Assembly: GCF_003933735.1 (NCBI RefSeq)
Contig: NZ_RSED01000010.1
Span: 1-59,208 of the forward strand
Source of the DNA: Aquabacterium soli
GTDB lineage: Bacteria; Pseudomonadota; Gammaproteobacteria; Burkholderiales; Burkholderiaceae_C
Direction of reading: 5' to 3'
Length of the DNA: 59,208 nt
The first letter of the stretch is position 1, and each line of letters opens with the position of its first letter. A program made the translations under genes and the position numbers. The notes beneath the pieces are model-generated. The model did not search any database. It was not told the DNA's origin and saw only the letters and a program-made list of their open reading frames with translations. Shown piece after piece: positions 1 through 9,155 of this stretch.

Positions 1-291
1 AGCCAGATCAACGCCGCGGTGACCCAGCTCAGCCAGACCACACAGCAGAACGCCTCGAGCTCCGAAGAGCTGGCCGCCACCGCCGAGGAGATGAGCAGCC
101 AGGCCGAGCAACTGCAGCAGACCATGAGCTTCTTCAAACTGGCCAACCAGGGCCAGGCCCGCCCGGCAGGCGAAGCCCGCAAGGTGTCTTCCGCCCGCAA
201 GGCCAAGCCGGTGGCCCGCAAGCCCGCCATGCTGGACACGGCCCTGGCCCATGCCGGCGAACTGGACGAAGCGCACTTCGCCAGCTACTGA
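1..291 (+). CDS. Methyl-accepting chemotaxis protein, C-terminal fragment
   Basis: The reading frame is open from base 1, so the gene starts upstream of the window; only 96 codons are visible. The first about 40 residues are the end of an MCP cytoplasmic helix, with the typical TTQQNASSSEELAATAEEM stretch that follows the signalling hairpin and carries adaptation-site-like Glu/Gln residues. The rest is an Ala/Lys/Arg-rich tail ending in HFASY, with no CheR-tethering pentapeptide of the NWETF kind. It lies 16 bp upstream of cheW in the same direction, so it is probably the receptor of this chemotaxis operon. Its sensor type cannot be judged. Confidence 0.9.
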   Translation, partial: SQINAAVTQLSQTTQQNASSSEELAATAEEMSSQAEQLQQTMSFFKLANQGQARPAGEARKVSSARKAKPVARKPAMLDTALAHAGELDEAHFASY

Positions 292-307
292 TCAACCAGG
301 AGACACC

Positions 308-868
308 ATGAACAGCGTCATGCCCACCCAGAACCGGTCCGTGGCGGTACCACCCCACGGCCACTCCGCCACGGCCGAGCCTGGCCAGTACCTGACCTTC
401 CAGCTCGGTGGCGAGATGTTCGCCATCGGCATCCTGGGCATCAAGGAAATCATCGAGTACGGCGTCCCGACCACGGTCCCGATGATGCCGCCGTCCGTGC
501 GCGGCGTGATCAACCTGCGCGGCGCGGTGGTGCCGGTGATGGACCTGCAGGCACGCTTCGGCAAGCCCTCCACCGAGGTGGGCAAACGCACCTGCATCGT
601 CATCGTCGAGATCAACACAGGCGAGCAACGGCAGGTGGCCGGGGTGGTCGTCGATGCTGTCAACGAGGTGCTGGACATCGCGGCGGCCGATCTCGAACCG
701 CCGCCCGCCTTCGGGGCACGCATCCGGGCCGACTTCATCCAGGGCATGGGCAAGGTCAAGGGTCGCTTCGTCATCCTGCTCGACCTCGACCGGGCCTTGT
801 CGACCGAAGAGCTCGAAACGCTGACACAGGCGTCACAAGAACAGCAGGCGCTCGCAGTGCCTCACTGA
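308..868 (+). CDS. cheW: Chemotaxis coupling protein CheW
   Basis: A 186-residue cytoplasmic adaptor that links receptors to the kinase CheA. The CheW beta-barrel fold starts near residue 27 (QYLTFQLGGEMFAIGI) and carries the family signatures IKEIIEY and VRGVINLRGAVVPVMDL, followed by a VVVDAVNEVL strand. An N-terminal extension of about 26 residues is poorly conserved. The ATG at 308 is preceded by an AGGAG ribosome site at a good distance, which favours it over an in-frame upstream start that would overlap the MCP. It sits between an MCP gene and cheR/cheB, as expected for a chemotaxis operon; no cheA is visible in the window. Confidence 0.95.
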   Translation: MNSVMPTQNRSVAVPPHGHSATAEPGQYLTFQLGGEMFAIGILGIKEIIEYGVPTTVPMMPPSVRGVINLRGAVVPVMDLQARFGKPSTEVGKRTCIVIVEINTGEQRQVAGVVVDAVNEVLDIAAADLEPPPAFGARIRADFIQGMGKVKGRFVILLDLDRALSTEELETLTQASQEQQALAVPH

Positions 869-908
869 AAAGTCATTTCGGATACCTCATAAACGAAGGA
901 GAACAGAC

Positions 909-1343
909 TTGAGCCTAACCAACAGCCCATCGTCACAGCTCGCCATCGAGGCAGAGATGTGCCTTGAAGAGGCCGGCGAGGCCATCCAGACCACCGTGGC
1001 CACCATCAACGGGATCGCCCAGAAGATCAAGCTCATCGACCAGATCGCGTCGCGGGATGGCGCGGCAGCCTTCATTGCAGCCATCGAAGCGTCAAGCACC
1101 CCTCGGAAGGGATCGCAAGCCGCGGTCATGCTCGAAGTGCGTCGCCTGGCTGAGCGCAGCGAAGTGGCCGCACTGGAGATTGGCAACCTGGCCTGCTTCA
1201 GTGGAGAACTCGCCGACCGTGCCGGCGTGCTGCTCGACGACATGATGGCCTGCATCCACAGGGCCACCGATTTGCTGCAGGGCACCAGGCTGGTCGACAA
1301 GGGCACCCCAACGTCCATCGACCCCGACGGTCACCACGCGTGA
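909..1343 (+). CDS. Stand-alone miniature MCP-tip-like protein
   Basis: A 144-residue soluble protein with a probable TTG start preceded by AAGGAG with 7 nt spacing. Residues about 36-95 follow the pattern of the MCP signalling hairpin: IAQKIKLIDQIA matches the ISDIxxVIDGIA helix, FIAAIEAS matches LNAAIEAA, and EVRRLAERSEVAALEIGNLA matches EVRxLAxRSxxAAxEI. The tip residues that normally contact CheA and CheW ([21 protein letters not shown]) are largely replaced. There is no membrane segment, HAMP or sensor domain. It lies between cheW and a REC-EAL gene, so a modulating or decoy role at the receptor array is inferred. Alternatively it is a decaying MCP remnant, but the intact frame and ribosome site argue against simple decay. 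Confidence 0.7.
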   Translation: MSLTNSPSSQLAIEAEMCLEEAGEAIQTTVATINGIAQKIKLIDQIASRDGAAAFIAAIEASSTPRKGSQAAVMLEVRRLAERSEVAALEIGNLACFSGELADRAGVLLDDMMACIHRATDLLQGTRLVDKGTPTSIDPDGHHA

Positions 1344-1359
1344 TCAAGAAAGCACTCGA

Positions 1360-2628
1360 ATGGACACCAAGCACAAGCTCAGATCGGCCTTGATCATCGA
1401 CGACAGCGCGGTTCAGCGCAACCATGCCATCGATCTGCTGCGACAAATCGGCATTGACCAGGTGATGGATGTGGGCGGCGGCGAGCAGGCCCTGACCCTG
1501 CTCGCATCGATGGCACACGACGAACTGCCCGAGGTCGCCATCATCGATCTGGAGATGCCGGGCACGGATGGCGTGCAGGTCATCCAGCGCATGCGCGAGC
1601 TGGGCCTCATGGTGCCGATCATCGTGGCCTCAGGCCGGGATCTGCTGTTGATCCACACCGTGGAGGCCATGGCCAAATCCATCGGCATGCCCATTCTAGG
1701 CAGCATCAAGAAGCCCTTGCGGCTTGAGCCCGTCAAGAGGCTGCTGGACCACCGAGACCGCATCTTGAACCCGCGCCGACGCACAGCGGCGCAGCCATCC
1801 TGTGCCTCCGGCGCCTCGGGGCTCGATGCGCAGGATTTGCGGCGAGCCCTGCAGGACAGGCTCGTGGTGATGCACTACCAGCCCAAGGTGAGCCTGCAGA
1901 CGGGCACCGTGCACGGCTTCGAAGCACTTGCTCGCTGGCCGCACCCTGATCTGGGCATGGTGCCTCCCGGCGTCTTCATCCCCCTGGCCGAGCGCGAAGG
2001 CCTCATTCGCGAACTGACCCTGGCCTTGATTGCAAGCTGCTTCGAGGAATCGGCTTACTGGCGGCGCTCCAGCGCCATGCATGCGGACCCGAAGATGGCG
2101 ATCAACCTGTCGCCCCTGCTGCTGGGCGACCACGGCCTGGTCGATGAGATCGGATCACTGGTTCAACAGCACGGCCTTCAATCCGGCCAGATCATCCTCG
2201 AAATCACCGAAGGATCACTGGCGCCCAACATGGCCACGGCCCTGGCCACGCTGGCACGCTTGCGTTTGAAGGGCTTCGGTCTGTCGATCGACGACTACGG
2301 CACCGGATTTTCGTCCATGCAGCAACTGGCGCAGTGCCCGTTCACCGAGCTCAAGATCGATCGTTCTTTCGTGTGTGGCGCGCATGAGCGCCCGAATCTG
2401 CGCGTCATCCTCAAGTCGGCCATCGACATGGCGCGGCAGCTGGAACTGAGCACCGTGGGAGAAGGCATCGAATCCATGGAGGATTGGGAGACCCTGCGCG
2501 CCATGGGCTGCGCGATCGGGCAGGGCTACCTCATCGCCAAGCCCATGCCCGGCGCCGAAGTGCCCGGCTGGCTGCAGGCCTGGCAGACGGGCGCGAACAG
2601 CAGCCTGAAACAGGCTGCACTGTCCTGA
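1360..2628 (+). CDS. Response regulator with EAL c-di-GMP phosphodiesterase domain
   Basis: A 422-residue cytoplasmic protein. Residues about 9-128 are a receiver: acidic pair D15/D16, phosphoacceptor D63 in IIDLEMPGTDG, and K118 before P119. Residues about 155-405 are an EAL domain with the motifs that bind metal and c-di-GMP: EAL itself at 188-190, LEITEG, DDYGTGFSS, LKIDRSF and EGIES. All appear intact, so hydrolysis of c-di-GMP to pGpG is likely; there is no GGDEF domain. The gene starts 16 bp after the preceding small protein and ends 22 bp before cheR. That suggests co-expression with the chemotaxis genes and phosphorylation by CheA or a dedicated kinase (inference). Confidence 0.9.
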   Translation: MDTKHKLRSALIIDDSAVQRNHAIDLLRQIGIDQVMDVGGGEQALTLLASMAHDELPEVAIIDLEMPGTDGVQVIQRMRELGLMVPIIVASGRDLLLIHTVEAMAKSIGMPILGSIKKPLRLEPVKRLLDHRDRILNPRRRTAAQPSCASGASGLDAQDLRRALQDRLVVMHYQPKVSLQTGTVHGFEALARWPHPDLGMVPPGVFIPLAEREGLIRELTLALIASCFEESAYWRRSSAMHADPKMAINLSPLLLGDHGLVDEIGSLVQQHGLQSGQIILEITEGSLAPNMATALATLARLRLKGFGLSIDDYGTGFSSMQQLAQCPFTELKIDRSFVCGAHERPNLRVILKSAIDMARQLELSTVGEGIESMEDWETLRAMGCAIGQGYLIAKPMPGAEVPGWLQAWQTGANSSLKQAALS

Positions 2629-2650
2629 ACCACTGCGAGTACCCCCATTC

Positions 2651-3451
2651 ATGATCAGCATCAGCGACCGCGAATTCAGCTGCTTTCAGCGTTTCATCTA
2701 CGACTCGGCTGGCATCACCCTGTCCACCACCAAGAAGCAACTGGTGAGCGGACGCCTGTCAAAGCGCGTCCACGCGCGTCACCTGGCCAGTTTCGATGCC
2801 TACTTCAAGCTGCTGTCCAGCGGCCAGGATCCGCAGGAACTCCAGACGGCCGTGGACCTTCTGACGACCAACGAGACCTACTTCTTCCGCGAGGCCAAGC
2901 ACTTCGACATCCTGCGACAGGTCATTCAGCGCGCCGATGGCACGCAACCCTTTCGCGTGTGGAGTGCGGCGTGCTCCACGGGCGAAGAACCCTACAGCCT
3001 GGCGATGACCCTGGCCGATGGCCGCGAATCAAGGCCATGGGAAGTGCTCGGTTCCGACATCAGCACCCGGGTGCTGGCCAGGGCCCGCACCGGGCATTAC
3101 CCGCTGGAGCGGACACAGCACATCCCGGCGCCATACCTCAAGCGCTTCTGCCTCAAAGGCGTGGACGAGCAGGAGGGCACCTTGCTGGTCTCGCGCGCAT
3201 TGCGGCAACAGGTGCGCTTCTCCCAGGTGAACCTCAATGAGCCCCTGCCCAACATGGGCCGATTCGATGTGATCTTCCTGCGCAACGTGCTCATCTACTT
3301 CAACCACGAGACGAAGTGCAAGGTGGTCGAACGCGTGCTGTCCGCGCTCAAACCAGGTGGGTACTTCTTCATCGGGCATTCGGAGAGCCTGCACCAGGTC
3401 TCGAGCACGGTGAAGCAGGTCGCCCCTTCTGTCTACTGCAAGCCGGCTTGA
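2651..3451 (+). CDS. cheR: Chemotaxis protein methyltransferase CheR
   Basis: A 266-residue S-adenosylmethionine-dependent methyltransferase that methylates glutamates of MCPs during adaptation. The N-terminal all-helical domain is visible ([20 protein letters not shown], then SGRLSKRV). It is followed by [10 protein letters not shown] and the SAM-binding motif [19 protein letters not shown], then [12 protein letters not shown] and [13 protein letters not shown], all typical of CheR. The length matches the family. The start at 2651 has only a weak ribosome site. The ORF is followed after 23 bp by cheB, giving the usual methylation/demethylation pair. Confidence 0.96.
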   Translation: MISISDREFSCFQRFIYDSAGITLSTTKKQLVSGRLSKRVHARHLASFDAYFKLLSSGQDPQELQTAVDLLTTNETYFFREAKHFDILRQVIQRADGTQPFRVWSAACSTGEEPYSLAMTLADGRESRPWEVLGSDISTRVLARARTGHYPLERTQHIPAPYLKRFCLKGVDEQEGTLLVSRALRQQVRFSQVNLNEPLPNMGRFDVIFLRNVLIYFNHETKCKVVERVLSALKPGGYFFIGHSESLHQVSSTVKQVAPSVYCKPA

Positions 3452-3474
3452 ACGGCTTGCCAGCACGGAACCCT

Positions 3475-4551
3475 ATGAACCGGATCAAAGTGATGGTGGT
3501 GGACGATTCCGCCGTGGTGCGGCAGGTGATCTCGCAACTGCTGGAAGAGTCACCGGGCATCGAGGTGGTGGCGGCCGCGGCCGATCCGCTCATCGCGATG
3601 GAGAAGCTCAAGCAGCAATGGCCCGATGTGATCGTGCTGGACGTGGAGATGCCGCGCATGGACGGCATCACCTTCCTGCGCAAGCTGATGCACGAGCGGC
3701 CCACGCCCGTGGTGATCTGCTCCACCCTGACCGAGAAAGGGGCGCGCACAACGCTGGATGCCCTGGCGGCCGGGGCGGTGGCCATCGTCACCAAGCCCAA
3801 GCTGGGCCTGAAGGACTTCCTGCTGGAATCAAAGGGCGAACTGGTGAACACCGTGCGCGCCGCGGCTGGGGCACGGGTCAGGCAACTGGCGCACAGGCCG
3901 GCCACGGAGCCCGTGCCGGTGGCCCCCAAGCTCACGGCCGACGCGATGCTGTCAAAGGGCGGCACGGTGGCGATGAGCCGCACCACCGAGCGGGTGGTTG
4001 CCATCGGCACCTCGACCGGCGGCACGCAGGCCCTGGAAGAGGTGCTGACGGCCCTGCCCCGCGTGTGCCCGGGCATGGTCATCGTTCAGCACATGCCTGA
4101 GAAGTTCACCGCGGCTTTCGCGGCCCGCCTCGATGGGCTGTGCCAGATCTCGGTTCGCGAGGCCTCCCACAATGACCGGGTGGTGCCCGGTCAGGCCCTG
4201 ATCGCGCCGGGCGGCAAGCACATGCTGCTCAAGCGCAGTGGCGCGCAATACTTCGTCGAAGTGCTCGACGGGCCTCTGGTGAACCGGCACCGGCCCTCCG
4301 TGGACGTGTTGTTCCGATCGCTGGCGAAAAGCGCCGGGGCCAACGCCCTCGGCATCATCATGACCGGCATGGGCGACGACGGCGCCGCGGGGCTGCTGGA
4401 GATGCGCCAGGCCGGCGCGCGCACCGTGGCCCAGGACGAACGCTCGTGCGTGGTGTTCGGCATGCCCAAGGAGGCCATCCGGCGCGGTGCGGTGGAGCGG
4501 ACCGTGCCGCTGAGCGAGGTGCCCCGGGAGATCCTCGCGCAGTTGAGTTGA
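3475..4551 (+). CDS. cheB: Protein-glutamate methylesterase/response regulator CheB
   Basis: A 358-residue adaptation enzyme that removes methyl groups from, and deamidates, MCPs. The N-terminal receiver has [10 protein letters not shown], phosphoacceptor Asp in [11 protein letters not shown] and a KPK motif. The C-terminal esterase has the nucleophile motif [11 protein letters not shown], the catalytic His in IVQHMPEKF and the catalytic Asp in [10 protein letters not shown], so the Ser-His-Asp triad is complete. The ATG at 3475 begins exactly where family similarity begins; longer in-frame starts would run into cheR. No cheD gene lies next to it. Confidence 0.97.
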   Translation: MNRIKVMVVDDSAVVRQVISQLLEESPGIEVVAAAADPLIAMEKLKQQWPDVIVLDVEMPRMDGITFLRKLMHERPTPVVICSTLTEKGARTTLDALAAGAVAIVTKPKLGLKDFLLESKGELVNTVRAAAGARVRQLAHRPATEPVPVAPKLTADAMLSKGGTVAMSRTTERVVAIGTSTGGTQALEEVLTALPRVCPGMVIVQHMPEKFTAAFAARLDGLCQISVREASHNDRVVPGQALIAPGGKHMLLKRSGAQYFVEVLDGPLVNRHRPSVDVLFRSLAKSAGANALGIIMTGMGDDGAAGLLEMRQAGARTVAQDERSCVVFGMPKEAIRRGAVERTVPLSEVPREILAQLS

Positions 4552-4673
4552 GGCACGCACCGGCACTTGGCCATGGAAAGGCTGTTTTCTGGCCGCCCGG
4601 GTAGCGCACCGGGGGGCGAGCTCTTCTACGCTAAGTGATGCAGCAGATCACCGACGCGCTAAAGACATTCGAC

Positions 4674-5093
4674 ATGGCCACCGTTCTCGTCGTGGACGAC
4701 TACCCCTCCTGCCTGGAGTTGCTCCGGCTGCTCGTGAGGGACGCGGGGCACGCGGTCCTGGAGGCTTCCGACGGGCTCACCGCGCTGGCCATCGCCAGGA
4801 CATGGAAGCCTGACGTCATCCTGCTGGACATCGACCTGGGCTTTGGCAGGCCTGGAGGGCTGGAGGTGGCGCGTCAGCTCAAGCGTGACCCGTCCACCAG
4901 CATGATCGTGATCGTGGCGGTGAGTGCACTGGTGATGCCCGAGGAACAGCAACGCATGTTCGATGCCGGTTGCGATGCCTATGTGAGCAAACCGTTCGAT
5001 TGCGTGCACGTGCAACGTGTGCTGGGCCAAGCGTTGGTCCTGGCAGCGCTGCTCCGGCGCTCTGAGACGCCTCGTGCCATCGGCCACGCCTGA
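4674..5093 (+). CDS. Receiver-only response regulator (CheY-like)
   Basis: A 139-residue single-domain receiver: VLVVDDYPSCLELL, phosphoacceptor Asp in VILLDIDLGFG, VAVSALVMP and SKPFD. The start at 4674 was chosen because the paralogue at 14205-14624 begins with the same MATVLVVDD and there has a clear ribosome site. In-frame starts at 4635 (GTG) and 4638 (ATG) would add 12-13 residues. The two paralogues share long segments, for example ARQLK, VAVSALVMP and FDAGCDAYVSKP/LDAGCDAYVSKP. The output partner is unknown; a role as an additional CheY-like protein or phosphate sink at the end of the che operon is inferred. Confidence 0.85.
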   Translation: MATVLVVDDYPSCLELLRLLVRDAGHAVLEASDGLTALAIARTWKPDVILLDIDLGFGRPGGLEVARQLKRDPSTSMIVIVAVSALVMPEEQQRMFDAGCDAYVSKPFDCVHVQRVLGQALVLAALLRRSETPRAIGHA

Positions 5094-5164
5094 GACCCTG
5101 CGTCTGCCCTCCTGGAATCAACACAAGCACCCTTCTGACCCAGGAAGCCTCAGCGTCCGCCCCG

Positions 5165-5932
5165 TCAGGGTGTTCCGTTCGTCGGGTTCCTGAAGCGGGA
5201 CCAGACATCATCAAAGGCCGGCACGCCGGCCACCAGCATCAGCGCCGCGGCCAGCGGGACCGTGGCGACATACCCCATGGAGCCGAAGGCCACCGCGCCC
5301 AGTACCGCGCCCGCGAAGAAGCTGCCCAGCAAGCCGCCGAGCACCTTGAGGCGGCCGTTGTCAGCCATCACCCGCGACTCTGCAGGCTGCGCTCGCCCGT
5401 TCCAGTACACGGCCTTGCCAAGTTCAATGCCCAGGTCGGTCACGATGCCTGTGACATGGGTCGTGCGGATCGTGGCCCGCGACACTTTCGAGATCACCGC
5501 GTTCTGCAAGCCCATGATGAAGCACAGCAGCATCACGGTGGCGGGCACGACCAGGCCCGATATGTGCTGCAGGCGTGCCCCCACGACACCGAACACGAGC
5601 AGCAGCGCGGCCTCCAGCAGCAACGGCCCTGCGTACAGACTGCTGAAACCCCGCTGTCGTGCCCAGTTGACGAGGATGGCGGTCATCATGGCGCCAGCCA
5701 GGAACGACAGCAACGCGGCCACCCCGCCCAGGACCACTGCCTGCCCTCCGAGCACCAGGTGGTCCGCGATCGCCGACACGATCCCTGTCATGTGCGATGT
5801 GTACTGACCAATGGCGACAAAGCCTCCGGCGTTCGCGGCGCCAGCGATGAATGCCAGCAGCACGCCCAGCTGAAAGTCGGCCGCGCTGTCACGTCTGCTG
5901 CCGGTGAGCCGTCGGGCGAAATTGAGCGGCAT
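5165..5932 (-). CDS. DUF1275 (YoaK-like) integral membrane protein
   Basis: A 255-residue protein with about six hydrophobic segments. The family signature GFVAIGQYTSHMTGIVS follows the first membrane segment, and RTTHVTGIVTDLGIELGK marks the second half, as in DUF1275 proteins. The function of this family is not established. The gene converges on the receiver gene ending at 5093 and is separated from the AraC-type gene by only 87 bp on the same strand. It could be read through from that operon, although no promoter was resolved. Confidence 0.88.
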   Translation of the reverse strand: MPLNFARRLTGSRRDSAADFQLGVLLAFIAGAANAGGFVAIGQYTSHMTGIVSAIADHLVLGGQAVVLGGVAALLSFLAGAMMTAILVNWARQRGFSSLYAGPLLLEAALLLVFGVVGARLQHISGLVVPATVMLLCFIMGLQNAVISKVSRATIRTTHVTGIVTDLGIELGKAVYWNGRAQPAESRVMADNGRLKVLGGLLGSFFAGAVLGAVAFGSMGYVATVPLAAALMLVAGVPAFDDVWSRFRNPTNGTP

Positions 5933-6019
5933 AGGGATGATCAGCTGGACAAGGCCAGATCGGAAAGCCAGGGGACTGCAACCGCCTGGATCTTATCGCG
6001 TGTGCCGACCACCTCGGCA

Positions 6020-7078
6020 TCAATGGCTGGAAGGCCGCCCGGTCAACACGCCCGCCATCGCGCTGGCCAGCGTCTTGCCCGTCCAGCGCTTGAAGGCGCG
6101 CCTGAGGCTGCGTGGATCGTTGAAACCCAGCTCTTCGGCGATCTCGCGCGTGGTGTAACGGGTATGGGCCAGCATTTCCAGCGCACGTGTCTTGCGCAAC
6201 TGGTCCAGCAAGCCTCCATAGGAACGGCCGGCCTCGCCCAACTTGCGCCGCAGGCTGCGCTCGCTCATGCCCAGCGAATCCGCCAGCTCTGCCAGGGACG
6301 GTGGGTTGGCAATGTTGTCGCGCAACCTGCTTTCGATGGTGGCCTCCAGCGTCGGTGCCTTGGGTCGGTGTCTGGCGCCGGACTCCAGGAGAGACGTGAT
6401 GCGCCCCAGTGACATGGGATCACCACCGGCCAGCTTGCTGTGAACCCACTGGTTTTCGATCAGCAGCCGGTTGCGTGCACAGCCAAAGCGCACGGGGCAC
6501 TGAAACACCTCCTGGTAGAGGCCTGTTTCCGGCGGTTGCCGTGCCACCAGTTCCACTGCGCGGGGCCTGAAGCCTGGATCCAGGATCTGGCGCGCAGCGC
6601 AAACGAGCGCCGCATAGGTGCCATCGACCAGCGCGGCCTCGATCGCCACATCGGAGAACCGGGGACTGGCGAGCACGACGACGTGGTCGGCCTGGGTTTC
6701 GGCGCGCAGCACCAGCAGAGACCCCGCTTCCTTCTGGAACCGTATCCCGAGTGCGCCTGCATCATGGAGGGTCGAGGCCGCCATGGCCCCGAAGCCCACG
6801 AGCCCGAAGGACACCACATGGTGCTGCATGCCGATGCGCAAGCCCAAGGTGGGATCCTGCAGGGCGTGGATGACCTGCCTGATGGCCTTGCTGGCTTGAT
6901 CGTAGGAGAGGTGGAAGCCCGGATGCTCCAGATCGGCGAACGTGAAATCCAGGGCCCCACACAGGGCGGCGAGGTCTCCTCCGCGCGATTGGAATTCCGC
7001 CAGCGTCCAGCGCACGATGAGCGGGTTGACGCGGAACTCGGCCGCGGCAGACTGATCGGGAAGTGGAATGTCAAACAT
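6020..7078 (-). CDS. AraC-family transcriptional regulator (OruR/arabinose-binding-like N-domain)
   Basis: A 352-residue regulator. The N-terminal part has the features of the group with an arabinose-binding-like domain (LGLRIGMQHHVVSFGLVGFGAMAA). The C-terminal two-helix-turn-helix domain is clear: SLAELADSLGMSERSLRRKL and TTREIAEELGFNDPRSLRRAFKRWTG. Its ATG lies inside the end of the upstream PAS-GGDEF-EAL gene (ATGTTTGA, 8-bp overlap), which implies translational coupling. It is the last gene of the four-gene operon starting at 11576. The ligand and target genes are unknown; the operon itself is a reasonable candidate target. Confidence 0.9.
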   Translation of the reverse strand: MFDIPLPDQSAAAEFRVNPLIVRWTLAEFQSRGGDLAALCGALDFTFADLEHPGFHLSYDQASKAIRQVIHALQDPTLGLRIGMQHHVVSFGLVGFGAMAASTLHDAGALGIRFQKEAGSLLVLRAETQADHVVVLASPRFSDVAIEAALVDGTYAALVCAARQILDPGFRPRAVELVARQPPETGLYQEVFQCPVRFGCARNRLLIENQWVHSKLAGGDPMSLGRITSLLESGARHRPKAPTLEATIESRLRDNIANPPSLAELADSLGMSERSLRRKLGEAGRSYGGLLDQLRKTRALEMLAHTRYTTREIAEELGFNDPRSLRRAFKRWTGKTLASAMAGVLTGRPSSH

Positions 7079-9155
7079 CGCTCAGAAGGCCTTGGGACGC
7101 GTGGGCCTCAAGAAGCAGAGGCATCGGTTTGCCGATCAACCACCCTTGTGCATGGTCGACGCCGATGGCCACCAGCACTTCCTTGATCTCTTCGGTTTCG
7201 ACCCATTCCGCGATCGTTTGAAGACCGCACAGTTTGGCGATCTGAACGATGGCCTCCACGATCCCCTTGTTCACCGGGTCGGTCAGCAAGGTCTTCGTGA
7301 AGCTGCCATCGATCTTGACGAAATCCACCGGCAGTGTCTTGAGGTAGCTGAACGACGACATGCCGATGCCGAAGTCATCGAGCGCGAACTTCACGCCCAC
7401 GGCGCGCAGCGCGTTCATGAACGTCAACGCCGAAGGCAGATCACCAATGGCGGCTGTTTCGGTGATCTCGAAACACACCCTGTGCGGCGACAGGCCGCTG
7501 ACCTGGAACTGCCGAAGCACAAAGGGCAGAAGCTGGGCATCACCGATGGACTGACCCGACAGGTTGATCGATGCCTCATGGTCCGGGTGCTCGCTGAGCC
7601 ACCTGAAGGCTGTCTCGATCACCCAGCGGTCGACGGACTGGATCTGGTTGTAGCGCTCTGCCGCCGAGATGAAGGACGCCGGGGGCAGGAGCTTGCCCTC
7701 GTTATCGACGATGCGCAGCAGCATCTCACCGTGCTGGAAGCTGCCTGGCCTCGGCTTGAGCGCAGCGATGGGTTGAAAATGAAGCCTCAGGCGTCCTTCG
7801 TCCAGGGCGCGCCGTATTTCTGCGGCCCAGGTCATCTCGCCACGTCTGGCCTGCATGCGCACATCGCCATCGGTGAAGGCCTGGATGCGGTTGCGGCCCT
7901 GCTCCTTGGCCAGATTGCACGCCATGTCGGCCCCCGCCATCACGGAAGCCTCGGACGTGGCGTGCATGCCGAAGGAGTACATGCCGATGCTCACGGTGAC
8001 GCTGAAGTTCCTGCCCTTCCACGGCAAGCTGAGTGTCGCGATCTGCGTGCGCAGATGCTGCGCCATGCGCAAGGCGCTGTCTTGTGAACAATGAGGAAGG
8101 ATCAGGCCGAACTCGTCTCCACCCAATCTGGCCACGGTGTCGCCTTGACGCACGCCAGCCTTCAGGATGCCGGCGATGCGCACGAGCAGTTGATCGCCCG
8201 CTGCATGGCCGCCGATGTCGTTCACCACCTTGAACTGGTCAACGTCGACATAAAACACATGGTGGCAGCTTGAGTTGGCTTTGCCCACCAAGGTGCTCAG
8301 GCGACGCTCGAACTCACGGCGGTTGTTCGAGCCGGTCAGGTGGTCATGGCTGGCCTCGTGAGCCAGCTTGTGCAGCATGGCCCGCTCATCTGTGACATCG
8401 CGGATGACGATCACCGCGCCCACCACGCAACCGGCCTCGCCCTGCAGGTGCGCCACGCTGGCAGAGAGATGGCGCTCGGTACCCAGCTGGGTCAGGAACA
8501 GGGCTTCGAATTGCCCGGCCTTGCTCAATGGATCAGGCGTTTTCAGCAGGCGTCTGCTGCCTGGCGTGCGCAAGGCACCCAGGCATTCGAGCGACCTGTC
8601 GATGGCTTGGCTTTCATCGATGCCGAAGAGACACTGCGCAGCCGGGTTGATCGAGGTGATCAAGCCCTCCCTGTCGATGGTGATCACACCATCGGCGATC
8701 GAGCGCAATGTGATGCGCAAGGCCTCGGACTGACTCGACAGCTGGCTGTTGGCCGCTCTCAGGGCCTGCGCTGCCGATTCAGCCTGTTGCTTGGCATGCC
8801 GGAGCTCTCGTTCGTGTCGTCGGATCTCGGTGGCATCGAACACGGACAGTGTGGTCACATGGCCGGGGCCGCCTCCCACAGGTTTGCGAACCGCAAACAC
8901 CATGATCGAGAAGCGCTGCCCATCGGCGCGAACGACCTCGAGCAGGACCTCTTTGGCAACCCCCGTGATCTCCAGCAAGGGCATCACGTGCGTGGCATGC
9001 ACGATCTGGCTGGCGGGAGACAGCAGGTCTTCGAAGTGGGTACCGACCAGGCTGGCATCGCTCATCTGCACCCATGCCGAGAACGAGGGACTCGCCTGCT
9101 GGATGACACCGGCATCAGACAGCATGACCAGGCCGAACGGTGCATCAGCAGCCAT
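7071..9155 (-). CDS. PAS-PAS-GGDEF-EAL c-di-GMP signalling protein
   Basis: A 694-residue protein. Residues about 6-106 and 146-258 are PAS domains; the N-terminal one follows the hydrolase gene, as in RsbQ/PAS modules. The GGDEF motif (RLGGDEFGL, about residues 345-349) is intact and preceded by an RxxD inhibitory site (RQGD). The EAL domain carries EML in place of EAL (about 477-479), plus FEITET, DDFGIGMSSF and VKIDGSF, so both activities remain possible. The ATG at 9155 has GAGG at a fair distance; an in-frame TTG at 9167 is the alternative. The start overlaps the end of the RsbQ-like gene by 11 bp and the end overlaps the AraC gene by 8 bp. No membrane segments are seen. Confidence 0.92.
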   Translation of the reverse strand: MAADAPFGLVMLSDAGVIQQASPSFSAWVQMSDASLVGTHFEDLLSPASQIVHATHVMPLLEITGVAKEVLLEVVRADGQRFSIMVFAVRKPVGGGPGHVTTLSVFDATEIRRHERELRHAKQQAESAAQALRAANSQLSSQSEALRITLRSIADGVITIDREGLITSINPAAQCLFGIDESQAIDRSLECLGALRTPGSRRLLKTPDPLSKAGQFEALFLTQLGTERHLSASVAHLQGEAGCVVGAVIVIRDVTDERAMLHKLAHEASHDHLTGSNNRREFERRLSTLVGKANSSCHHVFYVDVDQFKVVNDIGGHAAGDQLLVRIAGILKAGVRQGDTVARLGGDEFGLILPHCSQDSALRMAQHLRTQIATLSLPWKGRNFSVTVSIGMYSFGMHATSEASVMAGADMACNLAKEQGRNRIQAFTDGDVRMQARRGEMTWAAEIRRALDEGRLRLHFQPIAALKPRPGSFQHGEMLLRIVDNEGKLLPPASFISAAERYNQIQSVDRWVIETAFRWLSEHPDHEASINLSGQSIGDAQLLPFVLRQFQVSGLSPHRVCFEITETAAIGDLPSALTFMNALRAVGVKFALDDFGIGMSSFSYLKTLPVDFVKIDGSFTKTLLTDPVNKGIVEAIVQIAKLCGLQTIAEWVETEEIKEVLVAIGVDHAQGWLIGKPMPLLLEAHASQGLLSDV

